From Aquanectria penicillioides (Eukaryota; Ascomycota; Sordariomycetes; Hypocreales; Nectriaceae): a stretch of 64,000 bases of DNA. A model generated the notes under the pieces. It saw only the letters and a program-made list of their open reading frames with translations. It did no database searches and was not told the DNA's origin. Where the stretch lies: contig PYIU01000010.1 of the NCBI GenBank assembly GCA_003415625.1, positions 1-64,000 on the forward strand, in the 5' to 3' direction. Below are positions 1-10,739 of this stretch, piece after piece; the first letter of the stretch is position 1; every line of letters starts with the position of its first letter. The translations under genes and the position numbers were made by a program.

Positions 1-125
1 ACCCTAAACCCTAACCCTAACCCTAACCCTAACCCTAACCCTAACCCTAACCCTAACCCTAACCCTAACCCTAACCCTAACCCTAACCCTAACCCTAACC
101 CTAACCCTAACCCTAACCCTAACCC
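1..125 (+). repeat. Terminal telomere repeat (CCCTAA)n
   Basis: About twenty tandem CCCTAA units begin at the first base, with one CCCTAAA variant near the very end, and stop abruptly at CCCTTCTT. The C-rich strand is read from the outside inward, which is the orientation of a true left chromosome end. TTAGGG is the usual telomere unit of filamentous ascomycetes. The window therefore starts at a physical chromosome terminus. Confidence 0.98.
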
Positions 126-311
126 TTCTTCTTTTACCTCTCTACTCTCTCTACTCTCTCTACTCTTCACTCTCTACTCTTTACTTTCTTTACTCTCTTT
201 ACTCTTCACTCTTTCTACTTTTAACTCTCTACTCTCTCTACTCTTAACTCTTTACTCTTAACTCTCTACTCTTTACTTTTCACTCTTTTCTTTACTCTTC
301 TCTTAACTCTA
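126..311 (+). repeat. Telomere-adjacent pyrimidine minisatellite (TCTACTC-like)
   Basis: This is an almost pure C/T tract with regularly spaced A, built from variants of TCTACTCTC, TTTACTCT and TTCACTCT. It abuts the telomere directly. Units are 7-9 bp and imperfect. No coding capacity is apparent. The purine strand (GAGTAGA-like) runs toward the chromosome end, as the telomeric G strand does. Confidence 0.85.
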
Positions 312-440
312 ACAGGGTTATAGGGTTATAGGGTTATAGGGTTATAGGGTTATAGGGTTATAGGGTTATAGAATTATAGGATTATAAGGTTAGAGGGTTT
401 TAGGGTTAAAGCGTTTTAAGGTTAAAGCATTTTAGGGTTA
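312..440 (+). repeat. 8-bp TATAGGGT minisatellite grading into TTTTAGGGTTAAAG repeats
   Basis: Positions 313-372 hold about seven perfect copies of the 8-mer TATAGGGT, a telomere-like unit with two extra bases. From about 375 it grades into longer degenerate units such as GGGTTAAAGCATTTTA. The G-rich strand here is the plus strand, opposite to the terminal telomere, so the repeat points inward. The same longer units recur at 10,785-10,850. Confidence 0.85.
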
Positions 441-520
441 AAGCATTTTAAAGTTAAAGGTTTTTATTAGTATAGCTATTTTTAGTACTTTATCTTTACT
501 TATAGCTTTGTCTTTATTTA

Positions 521-564
521 TAACCCTAACCTAATAGAGATTTAGGGTTAGGGTTAGGGTTAGG
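521..564 (+). repeat. Short interstitial telomere tract, inverted pair
   Basis: A CCCTAACCTAA stretch (521-534) is followed by about four TTAGGG units on the plus strand (541-564), leaving a small C-rich/G-rich inverted pair. The TTAGGG portion is opposite in orientation to the terminal telomere. The same arrangement, more decayed, is at 10,913-10,946 in the second copy of the block. Confidence 0.85.
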
Positions 565-720
565 ATTATAAAGAGATAGAAAGATAGAGAGATAGATAAA
601 TAGATAGATAGAAAGATAAAGAACTAAAGAAATAGAAAAATAAAAAGATAGAGAAATAAAGAAACAAAAAGATAGAAAAATAAAGAAATAAAAAGACTAA
701 ATAAAGGCAAAAACTAAAAA
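565..720 (+). repeat. GATA/AAATAGA purine-rich simple repeat
   Basis: Imperfect tandem AGATAGAAAGATAGAGAGAT and AAATAAAGAAATAGA units follow the interstitial telomere tract. The equivalent tract at 10,945-11,075 confirms that it belongs to the duplicated subtelomeric block. Confidence 0.75.
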
Positions 721-1900
721 TAGAAACTAATATATATATAGCTATAGCTAGATTAAATATTAGTTAACTAATCGCTAAATAATTATAAAATTATAGCTTT
801 TTAATACATTAAGTAACTTACTGCCTAAATAGCCTTAATCTTATTAGTATTTATTAGGCTTTACCACTTAATTAATTTTATTAGCATTAATTAGTATTAC
901 TTTAATTAGTATCTATTAGGGTCTGTTAGGGTTGATCTTTTATTAGATTGTTTAGTATTAGTTTTATTAAAGTTTACTAAAGTTTATTACTTAATTAATC
1001 CTATTAGGGTTAATTAGGATTACTTTAGTTAAGGCTCCTTAAAATTTATTAGGGTTTATTAGGGTTTATTAGAATTCATTAGGGTTTACTATTTAATTAA
1101 TTTTATTAAAGTTAATTAAGGTTTATTAAGGTTTATTAGGGTTTATTAAGGTTTATTACTTAATTAATTTTATTAAAGTTAATTAGCATTACTTTAGTTA
1201 AGGTTTATATTAGTGTCTATTAAAGTTAATTTTATTAGGGTTAATTCTATTAAATTAATTAAGATTGCTTTAATTAGTATTTATTAAAGTTAATTTTATT
1301 TATTTTAGTCTTTAGTTAGTATTTATTAAGGTTAATTAAAATTAATTAGGGCTTAGCACTTAACTAATTTTATTAGGGTTAATTAAGGTTTAGAACTTAA
1401 TTAATCTTATTAAAATTAATTAAGGCTTAATACTTAATTAATCTTATTAGCCTTAATTAAGGCTTAAAACTTAACTGATCTTACTAGCCTTAATTAAGGC
1501 TTAAAACTCAATTAATCTTACTAGCCTTAATTAATTTTAATTTAGTTAGTATTTATTGCTATTAGTTTTATTAGCATTAATAAGCCTTAATCTTATTAGT
1601 ATTAATTAATATTAATTATTATTATTATTAAAGTTAATTAGGCTTTAGCACTTAATTAATTTTATTATTAGCCTTAATCTTATTTATATTAATTAGGCTT
1701 AATTTAATCGATTAAAGTTGCCTAGCCTTTACTATAATATAATTAATTATTTTATTAAAGGTTAATTAAGCATTAATTTTATTTAGGTTAATGCAATTAG
1801 TCTTAATCTTATTAAAATTGCCTACTATTAGTAAAGGGTTTAGCACTTAATTAATCTTATAAAGGCTAATTAGCCTTTATTATTTAACTAATCTTATTAA

Positions 1901-4900
1901 ATTGAATTAAGCTTGCCTAGCCTTTACCTTTCTCTCTTTTTAAACTTACTGTAATTAATCTTATAATTGCTTTACTTATTAAAGCCCTATCCTCTTCCCT
2001 AACCCTATTCCTATCCACTTATTTACCTGCCTCTTTAAATGCTTTAAAAAGCTTTTTTACCCTATTAATAAATACTTTTAACTATCCCTATTGCTCTTTA
2101 GTTACTACCTACTATAATACTGCATTTATTATTGCTATTATTATCTTTAATGCTATAAACTTCTATGCACTCTCTATTAATCCCTATAGCTTACTACTTT
2201 CTCTATAGGCATATAGAAGTCTTTATATTAATAATTCCTTTAAATAATTTATTAAAGTAAATACAATTAATTCTATAGGCTATATATTGCATTGCGCTTA
2301 TTTACTTTTTGGCCTACTATTTAAGTAAGGAGGCAAAAGGGGGATTAGGTTAGATAAAGAAAATAGAGTTAAAGTTAAAAGTAAAATAGGCCCTTAATTC
2401 TTTTATTTAATAACCTTAAAAGCAATAGAGAAGGGTTGCCTACTTCTATCTTATCTATTTTATATCCCTATGCCCTATAGGTAGATCTTAATCTATTGTA
2501 TACTGTCTTTATTAAATTGCTACTGTATTTTCTAATTGCTCTCCTTTTTGCTATAAATATAAGAACTATTAGTAGCTTTAAATATAAAGTTAATTAAATT
2601 ATTTCTATAATCCTTACTATTATTGCCTTTATTATTATTATTGCTATTACTATTACTACTATTACTACTATTGCTTTAGTAAGGGACTAAAAACCTAACT
2701 TCTTTTAGCTAGCTTATATATATACTTCCCTCTTTGCATTATTATTATTAATTATTACTACTATTAAATCTATTTTTTTATTTTTCTTTCCTTTTTTATT
2801 AACTATTATATCCTTTATATTAAATTAATTCTAGCTATAATAATTAAGGTATTTTAATGCTTAATAATTAAGGTGTTTTTATATTTTTTGTAGCGGCAGC
2901 TGCCTTACCTTTTGTTTGTTTTTATATATAATTAGATATGCTATAGCTACTATTATAACTACCTTCTCTTTATCTCTTTAGTGCTAATTGGCCACTATTG
3001 CTTAGCAGTTGCTATATTATTATAGTGTTATTAAAAAGAGAGAGAAAGAGAAAAAAAAAACAATAAAGAGAGATGCTAAAAATAAAAATAGAAAGAAAAT
3101 AAAAAAGAAAAAACAATAAGGGAAAATGCTAAAAGTAAGTAAGCTACTTTTAAGAAAAAGCTAAAGGGGTATTTACTTTTTTTTGTTTATATAAGCTAAT
3201 ACTACCCTATAAAGCAGCTATTACTATAGGGAGAAGCTAAAGCCAATATAGGGTTAGCAATTATTGCATTTATTATTTCTATCTATAATAATGCAATTAC
3301 CTTTTAGCCTCCTTTATAATCGATCTAATAGACTATAAATTTAATATAGATAGGGTTTATAGCTATATAGATAGTAATATTAAAAGCAATAGTTATTATT
3401 TAGTACTATTGCAATAATAATTGTATAATATAGCTTGCAATATAATAAATTATTTAAGTTTTTAAAAGTAGGTCTATAGCTACTCTATACCTTTTTATTA
3501 AGTAAGGTAAATAAAATACTAATAGATAAGTAAGTAAATAACTAAATATAGAAATATATTATAATATAAGCTATAATCTTTATATTTTTATTCTCTTCCT
3601 TAATCCCTTTTATTTTCTTATTTATTATATTTTAATTGTCCTAAATGTCCTAAATATCCTAAATATCCTAAATATTCTAGCTATTTAAGTTATCTATATT
3701 ATTTTAAGGCAGTAAAATAATAAAAATTATGCAAATATATAGTAAAGTATAAATATATTAAAAAGGCACTACCCCTTCTTTCTTTTATTTTCTTTATATA
3801 ATTATTATTATTACTATTGCTTTAGCTCTATTAGTAAAAATGCTGCTATGCAATTTGCCTATATATATTTAATAGACCTTAATATAGCTGCCTTTCCTAA
3901 TTATAATATATACTTTTAATAGGTCTTAAATATTTAATTGAAATGCTATAAAAATTACTTTATTTGCCTTAATTAACTAAAGGCCCTAAAGTAAAGCGGT
4001 ATAACTATATTTAGGAACTAATACCTATTTTTATCTTCCCTTTTATATTTAGGGTCTATAGTATAGTAGATTTTCTATAGTTAATAGCATTTTTAATAGA
4101 TTGCATATAGCTCTATCTATTGCTTGCCTTAATCTTTATAATTATAAAGTGCTCTTTATTTTATTTAAATTTAATTATAATATTATGTATAAGTGGCAGC
4201 TATATATTTAAATGATTTTCCCTTTATATAGCAATAAAGGTAATATTTTACTATAATCTTAAGGTCCCTTTTATATTGGCTTAATACCTTATTATAGATT
4301 TAATCTTAATGAAGAACCTTATTAGGCCTAATAAAGACTATTTTATTAGCATTAAATCCTTCTTTTAGTTAAATATTATTATTATTATTATTACTATTAA
4401 CTGCACTTGTGCTTATATTACCCTTTATAAGATAGAACTTAAGATTAGGTGGCTAGTATATATTATAATATGTAGGGTAGATACCATTAAGCTCCTCCTT
4501 TCCTTTTATACACTACTTTTAATCCTACTGTATATTAAGGAATTAACTTATAATGCTATGTAAACAGTCCTTTTGTATAAAGTAGAGCTATATAGCTTTT
4601 TTATTTGCATTTAGCTGCCTATCTGCCTGTAGTTACTATACTGCACTTAAGATAATAGTAGATTTGGCTACTTTACTATTGCGGCCAGCCCTTTTTAACT
4701 CCTATAAGAAATTTATTATTTAGCCTAAATTATTAATATAAATAATCCATTAAATATATAAATAGTTAAAGCTAAGGCCTAATACTATTATAGCTATAAT
4801 AGTAGGCTGATCTATAGCTATTAGCCACTACTATATAATCCTTAACTTTTCCTTTTTTATTTTTAATTTAGCTATATATAATAGGCAATTTAGTATATTA

Positions 4901-7900
4901 GCAAGCTATACTACTAGCTATTTTGTTTAATAATATAATATAATTTTATTTTAACTATTTATAAAAAGGTTATTTTAGGCTATTTAATACATTTAAATAA
5001 GATTGGCTGCCTTTTGGTATAATATGCTAAATCCTTATTTATACTATACCCTATATTAAATATTTAGCTGGTTTATAGATTCCCTAATAATATAGGGCTA
5101 AACTAGCTTATTATACTTAATAAAAAGGTCTTTATAATTTAGTAAAAATATTGCTATTAGCTATATAGTCTATATTAAAACCTATTGTATATACTAGCCT
5201 AACTGTAATATATACTATTAATATTTGCTTGCTATAATAATTTAGTAATATTTATTAATAATAATTTAATTAAGCTATTATTAGTCTGTAAGTTGATTAG
5301 TATATTTAAGGAAGCTATTTATATAAGTAGCCTTAGCTAATATTATTATTAATAATGCTAACTTAAATAACCTTAGGAATTATATAAGGTGTTTTATATT
5401 AACCTTATTAAAGTATATAAGTATATCTCTATAAAGCGCTATTATAGGCAAAATAAAAATTATTATTACTATATTATAAAGAGCAGCCCTAATAAATACA
5501 ATTAGTATTTTATTAGACTTAATTGCAAGAATAATAATAGCTTGCTTTATTGGCTTTAGGCTAAATATTGCTAGTATACCTTTTAGCTAGTTAGAATAAT
5601 GCAGTTATAACTGTAGGTTATTATATAATCCTTAAGTAATTGCTATTAAGACATTCTTTTTATAGGCTAGTTGTTTTTGAAATTGCAGCTTTTTATATAT
5701 TTTATAAAGTGTTTTTAATACTTTAGTTTTTAGTATAATGATTGCTAGTAGCTGCTTACCTTATAGCACTTAATTAACTTAAAATAGTAATTGCTAGCTC
5801 TATAATGCCTAATACATATAATAGAGCAATATACTTATAGTAAGGGTAGTGCTATTAGTATAGAAGTAATTAAATACTTAATATATATAATTGCTTATTT
5901 CTATTAGGTCTATAAGGTTGGCTTTATCCTTAACCTTTTTAGCTGCATTAATATCCTTTAAGTTAAAGTTAGCTCTCTTTTAAGCTATAAACTTCTCCTT
6001 AATGATAGAAGCTGTAGCCTAATGCTATTATGCTATTTAAAATTGCAGTACTTTAGTATAAGTGTAGGCCTTTTATAAGTAAGCTAAAACTATACTATTC
6101 CTTTAGACCTCCCCCCTAAAGTTAGACTATAGATATAATAATAGTAAAGCGCTAGGTCTACTTTAGTAAAGGAACAATTAATATAATAGTAGTATAAATG
6201 CTAAATATATAGTAAGCAAATTGCTAATAGCCTAAAGTAAAAAGTAAATATTGTTTTACTTAATTTTAGACTATTTTTAGCTTTTATAGTAATGTATATA
6301 TACTATAACTATCTTCTCCTATATAAATACACTTTACTAATGGCCTATATTAAAGTAGGTAATAGAAAGTAACTTTAGTGCTTGCAATAGAGGAGCCAGT
6401 AAAATATAGATAAGTATTACTATCTACTAAAGGAAGTCTTATATATATACCTTATAAATAGCTATTGCTATTATATAAAGGCTTTTTTAGCCGCTGCCAT
6501 TATTGCTACTGCTACTATCTCCTTTACTATTACTTTAGCCTTAATTAGCCTATATAAATACTTTATATAGGTCGGTCCTTTTTTTGATTTAATAAAGTAG
6601 GGCATGCTAAATGCTGTTTAGGATCTTAAAATTCCTTTTATCTATTAATTATAACCCACTATAATCATTAAGGTTTAAGTTATTATATAGCCTTTATGCT
6701 TTAATTAATGCTATTTCCTTTACCTTAAATAATAGCTTATTGTATAAAAGTGTATATACTTAATGAAACTTTAATGCAATTAGATTGGAAATCTAGTCTA
6801 TATATACCTAGCCTTTTAAATAGTAGAGTGTTTGCCTATTAAGAGATTAATACAATTAATTCTTTATAATGGCCGCTTTTAAGACTGTAAATAGATAGAG
6901 CCTTTACTATAGGATATAGCTAAAGGGGGTTTTGGCTATTTGCTGGAAGTATCTTTTATATATCTTCTTTAAAAGATCCAGTATTTTGTCCTCTTTATTT
7001 TATTTTTAAAAGTATATAAAGTTAAATAGAATAAGCTAAGCAGTCTATATTAATATAGATAGATTACTATTAAAGTTGCCTAGCTTGCTTTAGCTGCTAT
7101 ATTTATTGTATTATTGCTATTAACTATTATTTATTATTATTATTATTTCCCTTTTCTCCCTATATATAAGGACCTTTTAATTAAGTATAGTGCAAAAGCT
7201 TAATAAAGGGGATTGAAACGGTACACTCTTTACCTTTTAGTAGATTAAAGCAATATAAAAGTTTTAAATTGTATGCTTAAGCTTAACATTTAGTTCAGGC
7301 TTATTTTAATTGCCTTATTGCTATAGGGTACCTATAATATCTTCTATAGTCTTTTGCTGCTAACTTATTGATTTAATAATATCTTAGGGTAGGGTTTAGT
7401 TATGCCTCTTCTATATAAAGTGCCTGCTCTTTTAGTATATAATATAGTAGTAATATACAAAAAGTTATTTTATCCTTTTAAAGTATATTATAAGTATTAA
7501 TTTATTCTTAAAGCTATAGAACTTTATTGCCTTACCCTTTATTATGCTATTGCCTGTAAAATTACTTAGTCTTTTTGTATATTATTATATTATCTTCTAA
7601 TATAAGGACCTATTGCTATAGAGTTTATAGGCATTCTAAAGCACTATTTTAGCTATAGTAAGAATATATATTAAATCTATATTATCTTTAAAGCCATTAT
7701 TATCCCTGCCTCTATTATTATTACTATAGGGGGTAGAGGAAATAATATTGTTATTTAGCAGTAGCTTATATAATAATTTAATCTTATTATTTTAGAGACC
7801 CTATAGGTAAAAAGGAAATTTAGTGTATATAAGCTAAAGCTCTTAATCTATTTTAGATCTTTCTTTACTACTACTGCTATATATAATTGCTGCTTTTTTA

Positions 7901-8526
7901 TTTAGATTTTAGTATACCTTTTGTATATTATCCTTTAGGCCTTTAAATAGCCTTTTCTCCTTAATTAATAATAGTATAGTAAGCTTAAGGGATGTATTAG
8001 CTACTGCCAATATAGATAATTGCTATTATCCCTTATTGTTAATAATAAAGTAGTTAATAAGGCCTTTAGCAGTAAAGTATATCTGCAGTTTATATGTAAT
8101 TTAAAGTGGTGCCTCTTTTTTATGCTATAATGCCTTCTTGCTATAAGTTAGTATATAATTATATATTTTCTAAAGTTACTATATGCAGTAGTTATAATTG
8201 TCTTAATTATATATATAGTAATGACCGTTAATAATTATAAGTCCTTTAATTAAGCAGTATAGCCTTAACCTCTTTAGTTTAAACTATTATAGCTCTTTAA
8301 TTAAGTGCAGCTTATAGCTTAATAGAAGTTTAAGTATTATTTTTAACTTTTTTCCTTTTATTTTATATGGCTTAGCCTAAAGATAGCTTATTTAGCTTAT
8401 TATCTAAAGGATTAAATAGGTGCTATATTTTTGGTATATAATTACTTAATGGTTTAAATTATAAATAAATTTATTTAGCCCTATTTTAAGGTAATTAAAC
8501 TAAATGCAAGTAATAGTATTAAATAA
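1901..8526. other. AT-rich, RIP-like gene-free DNA
   Basis: Roughly three quarters A+T with stops throughout all frames and no open frame that looks like a gene. Remaining CA dinucleotides are mostly GCA and remaining TG mostly TGC, as expected if CpA has been converted to TpA on both strands. Small local repeats are a TTA/TAC-rich triplet run near 2,628-2,685 and four 9-bp TCCTAAATA units at 3,639-3,674. The segment probably consists of decayed transposons, but I could not assign any to a family. Confidence 0.6.
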
Positions 8527-8536
8527 ATAATAATAA

Positions 8537-8581
<45 letters not shown>
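8527..8581 (+). repeat. (AAT)n microsatellite, left flank of TIR element
   Basis: About 18 AAT units with one interruption (AAG) near the start. The array ends exactly where the left terminal inverted repeat of the next element starts. A second array of the same triplet and strand phase resumes at 9,665, as if one array had been split by an insertion. Confidence 0.9.
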
Positions 8582-8583
<2 letters not shown>

Positions 8584-8807
8584 TATATAATAAGCAAGCG
8601 GGCTAAATAAGTGAGCGGGCCAATAAGATTTACACTTTAAATAAAGATTTTTAAAAATTCTTTAAAATTTTAAATTAGACTTAAAATACTTATAACTTTA
8701 ATATTAAATCTATTAAAAAATCTATACTAAAGTAGATTTTTTTTTAAATTTCTTATTATTTTTATTTAAATTTTAAATTAGGATTTTTTTATTTATACTA
8801 TATATTA

Positions 8808-8958
8808 TTATAATAAATAGGGTAGTATACTCACTCAGTCAATAGACCAAAAGATTAAGCAATTTAGGCACAACATGCTGGAATTATGCTATATAACTGT
8901 ATATAAGGGCCTAGTTATTGTATATATATAATAGTGTACTAGCGCTATCCTTATAATT
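8808..8958 (+). repeat. 151-bp direct repeat, left copy
   Basis: It aligns without gaps to 9,305-9,455. I count 19 differences, all C/T or G/A transitions and no transversions, which is the hallmark of RIP acting on a duplicated sequence. Shared anchors include TTATAATAAATAGGG, AGACCAAAAGATTAAG and AATAGTG. The copy contains a decayed version of the A-box-like motif seen in the right copy. Confidence 0.9.
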
Positions 8959-9237
8959 ATCCCCCTTAATAGCAGTGTATCTTAAGCTATAATGCTGTAT
9001 TTTAGGGCTATACTACCCCTTTTATAACCTTTTAGTATGCACTAAAGGAAGCTAAAGGTCTAGGAATAAATGCCTATAGGCTACTAGCTTTATAGTATGC
9101 ATTAACCTAAATAGGCCAGTCCTTTATGCTTAGGGATATATAATAGATATTAATCCCTAAGGCTTGGTTGCAGTAGGCAACTGTATATCTGCCTTATAAG
9201 CCTAATGTAAGCATATAGTTAAACACTCTATTTATTC

Positions 9238-9345
9238 TGCCTTATAGATAGGATTTAAACCTACAACCTTATACAGCCAAAAGACCCACATTATGCCTAA
9301 ATAATTATAATAAATAGGGTGGTATGCCTACTTAGCCAATAGACC
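9238..9345 (-). ncRNA. tRNA-like / SINE-like pol III promoter segment (A and B boxes)
   Basis: On the minus strand, TGGCTAAGTAGG (9,338 down to 9,327) matches the A-box consensus TRGYNNARNNGG, and GGTTTAAATCC (9,261 down to 9,251) matches the B box GGTTCGANTCC with C-to-T-type changes. GTAGG and CCTAT around the TTTAAAT loop form a 5-bp T-arm-like stem. The boxes are 65 nt apart, longer than in an intronless tRNA, so this is a tRNA-derived repeat or decayed tRNA rather than a working tRNA. No convincing full cloverleaf or anticodon was established. Confidence 0.35.
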
Positions 9346-9455
9346 AAAAGATTAAGTAATTTAGGCATAATATATTGGAATTGTGCTATATAATTGTATA
9401 TAAGGGCTTAGTTATTGCATATATATAATAGTGCGCTAGCACTATCCTTACAATT
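9305..9455 (+). repeat. 151-bp direct repeat, right copy
   Basis: Partner of 8,808-8,958 at a constant offset of 497 bp. On the minus strand it contains TGGCTAAGTAGG (9,327-9,338), which fits the RNA polymerase III A-box consensus at every fixed position. The repeats flank a 346-bp middle that holds the B-box-like sequence. Confidence 0.9.
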
Positions 9456-9582
9456 CTTAAATATATATTTTTTAAAATTTAAATAAAAATATTAAAAGTT
9501 TAAATTTTTAATTATTATATAACTTTTTATTTAATATAGTTATATTTTTATTTTTAAGTCTTTATACTTTAAATTGCTAGTT

Positions 9583-9597
9583 TTAGGGTTAGGGTTA
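9583..9597 (+). repeat. Interstitial TTAGGG tract
   Basis: Two adjacent TTAGGG units on the plus strand inside the right half of the TIR element, 9.6 kb from the chromosome end. The orientation is opposite to the terminal telomere, like the tract at 541-564. Confidence 0.8.
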
Positions 9598-9663
9598 TAG
9601 CTAATTTTAGCTATATAGTGCATTGGCCTACTTGCTTATTTAGCCTGCTTGCTTATTATATAT

Positions 9664-9664
<1 letters not shown>

Positions 9665-9760
<96 letters not shown>

Positions 9761-9761
9761 T
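9665..9761 (+). repeat. (AAT)n microsatellite, right flank of TIR element
   Basis: About 32 uninterrupted AAT units directly after the right terminal inverted repeat. In one frame it reads as poly-asparagine, which is an artefact and not a gene. It is longer and cleaner than the left array. Confidence 0.95.
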
Positions 9762-10739
9762 TAAGTTAATAATAACCTTTTATGCTTATTTTTTTAGCTT
9801 TATTATATCCTTTTATTTTCTTTTTCTTTTTTCTTCCCCTTTCTTTCTCTTTTTCTTTTACCTTCTCTATTATCTTTAAGTTTTTATTTTCTTTCTTAAA
9901 TAATAATAGAACAACCCTATATTCTATATTTCTTTTTTTTTACTTCCTCTTCCCTTAACCCTTATTACTAGCCAATTAGCATTAACCCTTTTATTTAAAT
10001 CCTCTTTTACTTTACTACTATATGCAACTGCTATCTATACTATATTACTCTCCCTTTATATTATGCTATAATTAATACCTTAGAACCCCTATTAGGGGTA
10101 TTACCTTTTATTGAAAAAGTGGTAAGGTATAGTAGGTAGGCTGCCTAAATCTATAAGGATATTTAAGGGCTTATTAGCTATATAGCTAGCTTTTAGTTAA
10201 ATAAGTCCTTAAGCTTTATTTTAATTAAAGTAAGAGCTTAAGTAGCTATTTTTATATATAAAGATATCTTAAAAAATTAAGCTTTATAGCTATTTAAGCT
10301 ATTTTAGCTTTATGCTATATTAAGCTTACTTTAAGCTTATTTTAGCTTTATTACCTTTAAACCCTTATTTCTCTCTTTTTACCTTTATTATTTCTTTATT
10401 TTTTACTTTTTAAATTATTTTTATTTTTATTATATCTCTTTTTTATTTATTTATTTATTTTTCTTCTTTTTATTTTATTAAAGAATTACCCTTAAAAACC
10501 TCTATTTTAAAAACAACCTTTTATTTCCTTCTTAAAATATTTTTCTTCTTTAACTATCCTTAAAAAAGTATAGAGAATTTAATTATTATTTATTTTCTTT
10601 ATTATATAAGCTATAAATACTTTTAGATTATAAACTAAATGTAAAATAGCTTAAATAGCCCTTAATACACTTTATTTTAACTCTAACCCTAATAGCACTA
10701 TTGTATGCCTACTATAAGCATTTTTATATAGATTATACT
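9762..10739. other. AT-rich gene-free spacer
   Basis: It starts with pyrimidine-rich runs (9,780-9,960) and carries a second T-rich tract at 10,370-10,470 with TTTATTTATT words. A single decayed CTCTAACCCTAATAG telomere-like word is at 10,680-10,695. No coding region is supported. Confidence 0.6.

Larger units (their letters stand above)
312..1900 (+). repeat. Subtelomeric repeat block, copy 1
   Basis: In order, the block contains the TATAGGGT minisatellite, TTTTAGGGTTAAAG units, the interstitial TTAGGG tract, the GATA-rich tract, a conserved segment around 700-870, and about 1 kb (900-1,900) of degenerate units built from TTAATTAGGG, TTTATTAGGG and TTAATTAAGGC. At least 375-870 matches 10,757-11,240 in the same order and orientation. 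No gene is visible. The TTAGGG-like words through 900-1,450 suggest much of this DNA derives from decayed telomere-like repeats; that is inference. Confidence 0.7.
8582..9664. mobile_element. 1.08-kb terminal-inverted-repeat element inserted in (AAT)n
   Basis: The left end (8,582-8,624) and the reverse complement of the right end (9,622-9,664) match over about 43 bp, sharing words such as TATAATAAGCAAGC and GGCTAAATAAG. Every mismatch I see is G/A or C/T. Both ends abut (AAT)n arrays of the same strand. Inside are a 151-bp direct repeat pair, a tRNA-like segment and a short TTAGGG tract (9,583-9,597). There is no transposase frame, so the element would be non-autonomous (MITE-like) or a composite. 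The alternative, a chance inverted repeat, is unlikely given length and symmetry. Confidence 0.7.

Noticed and set aside
9649..9879. Open frame encoding a long asparagine run
   Set aside because: It is the (AAT)n microsatellite read as codons, followed by low-complexity T-rich DNA; there is no gene.
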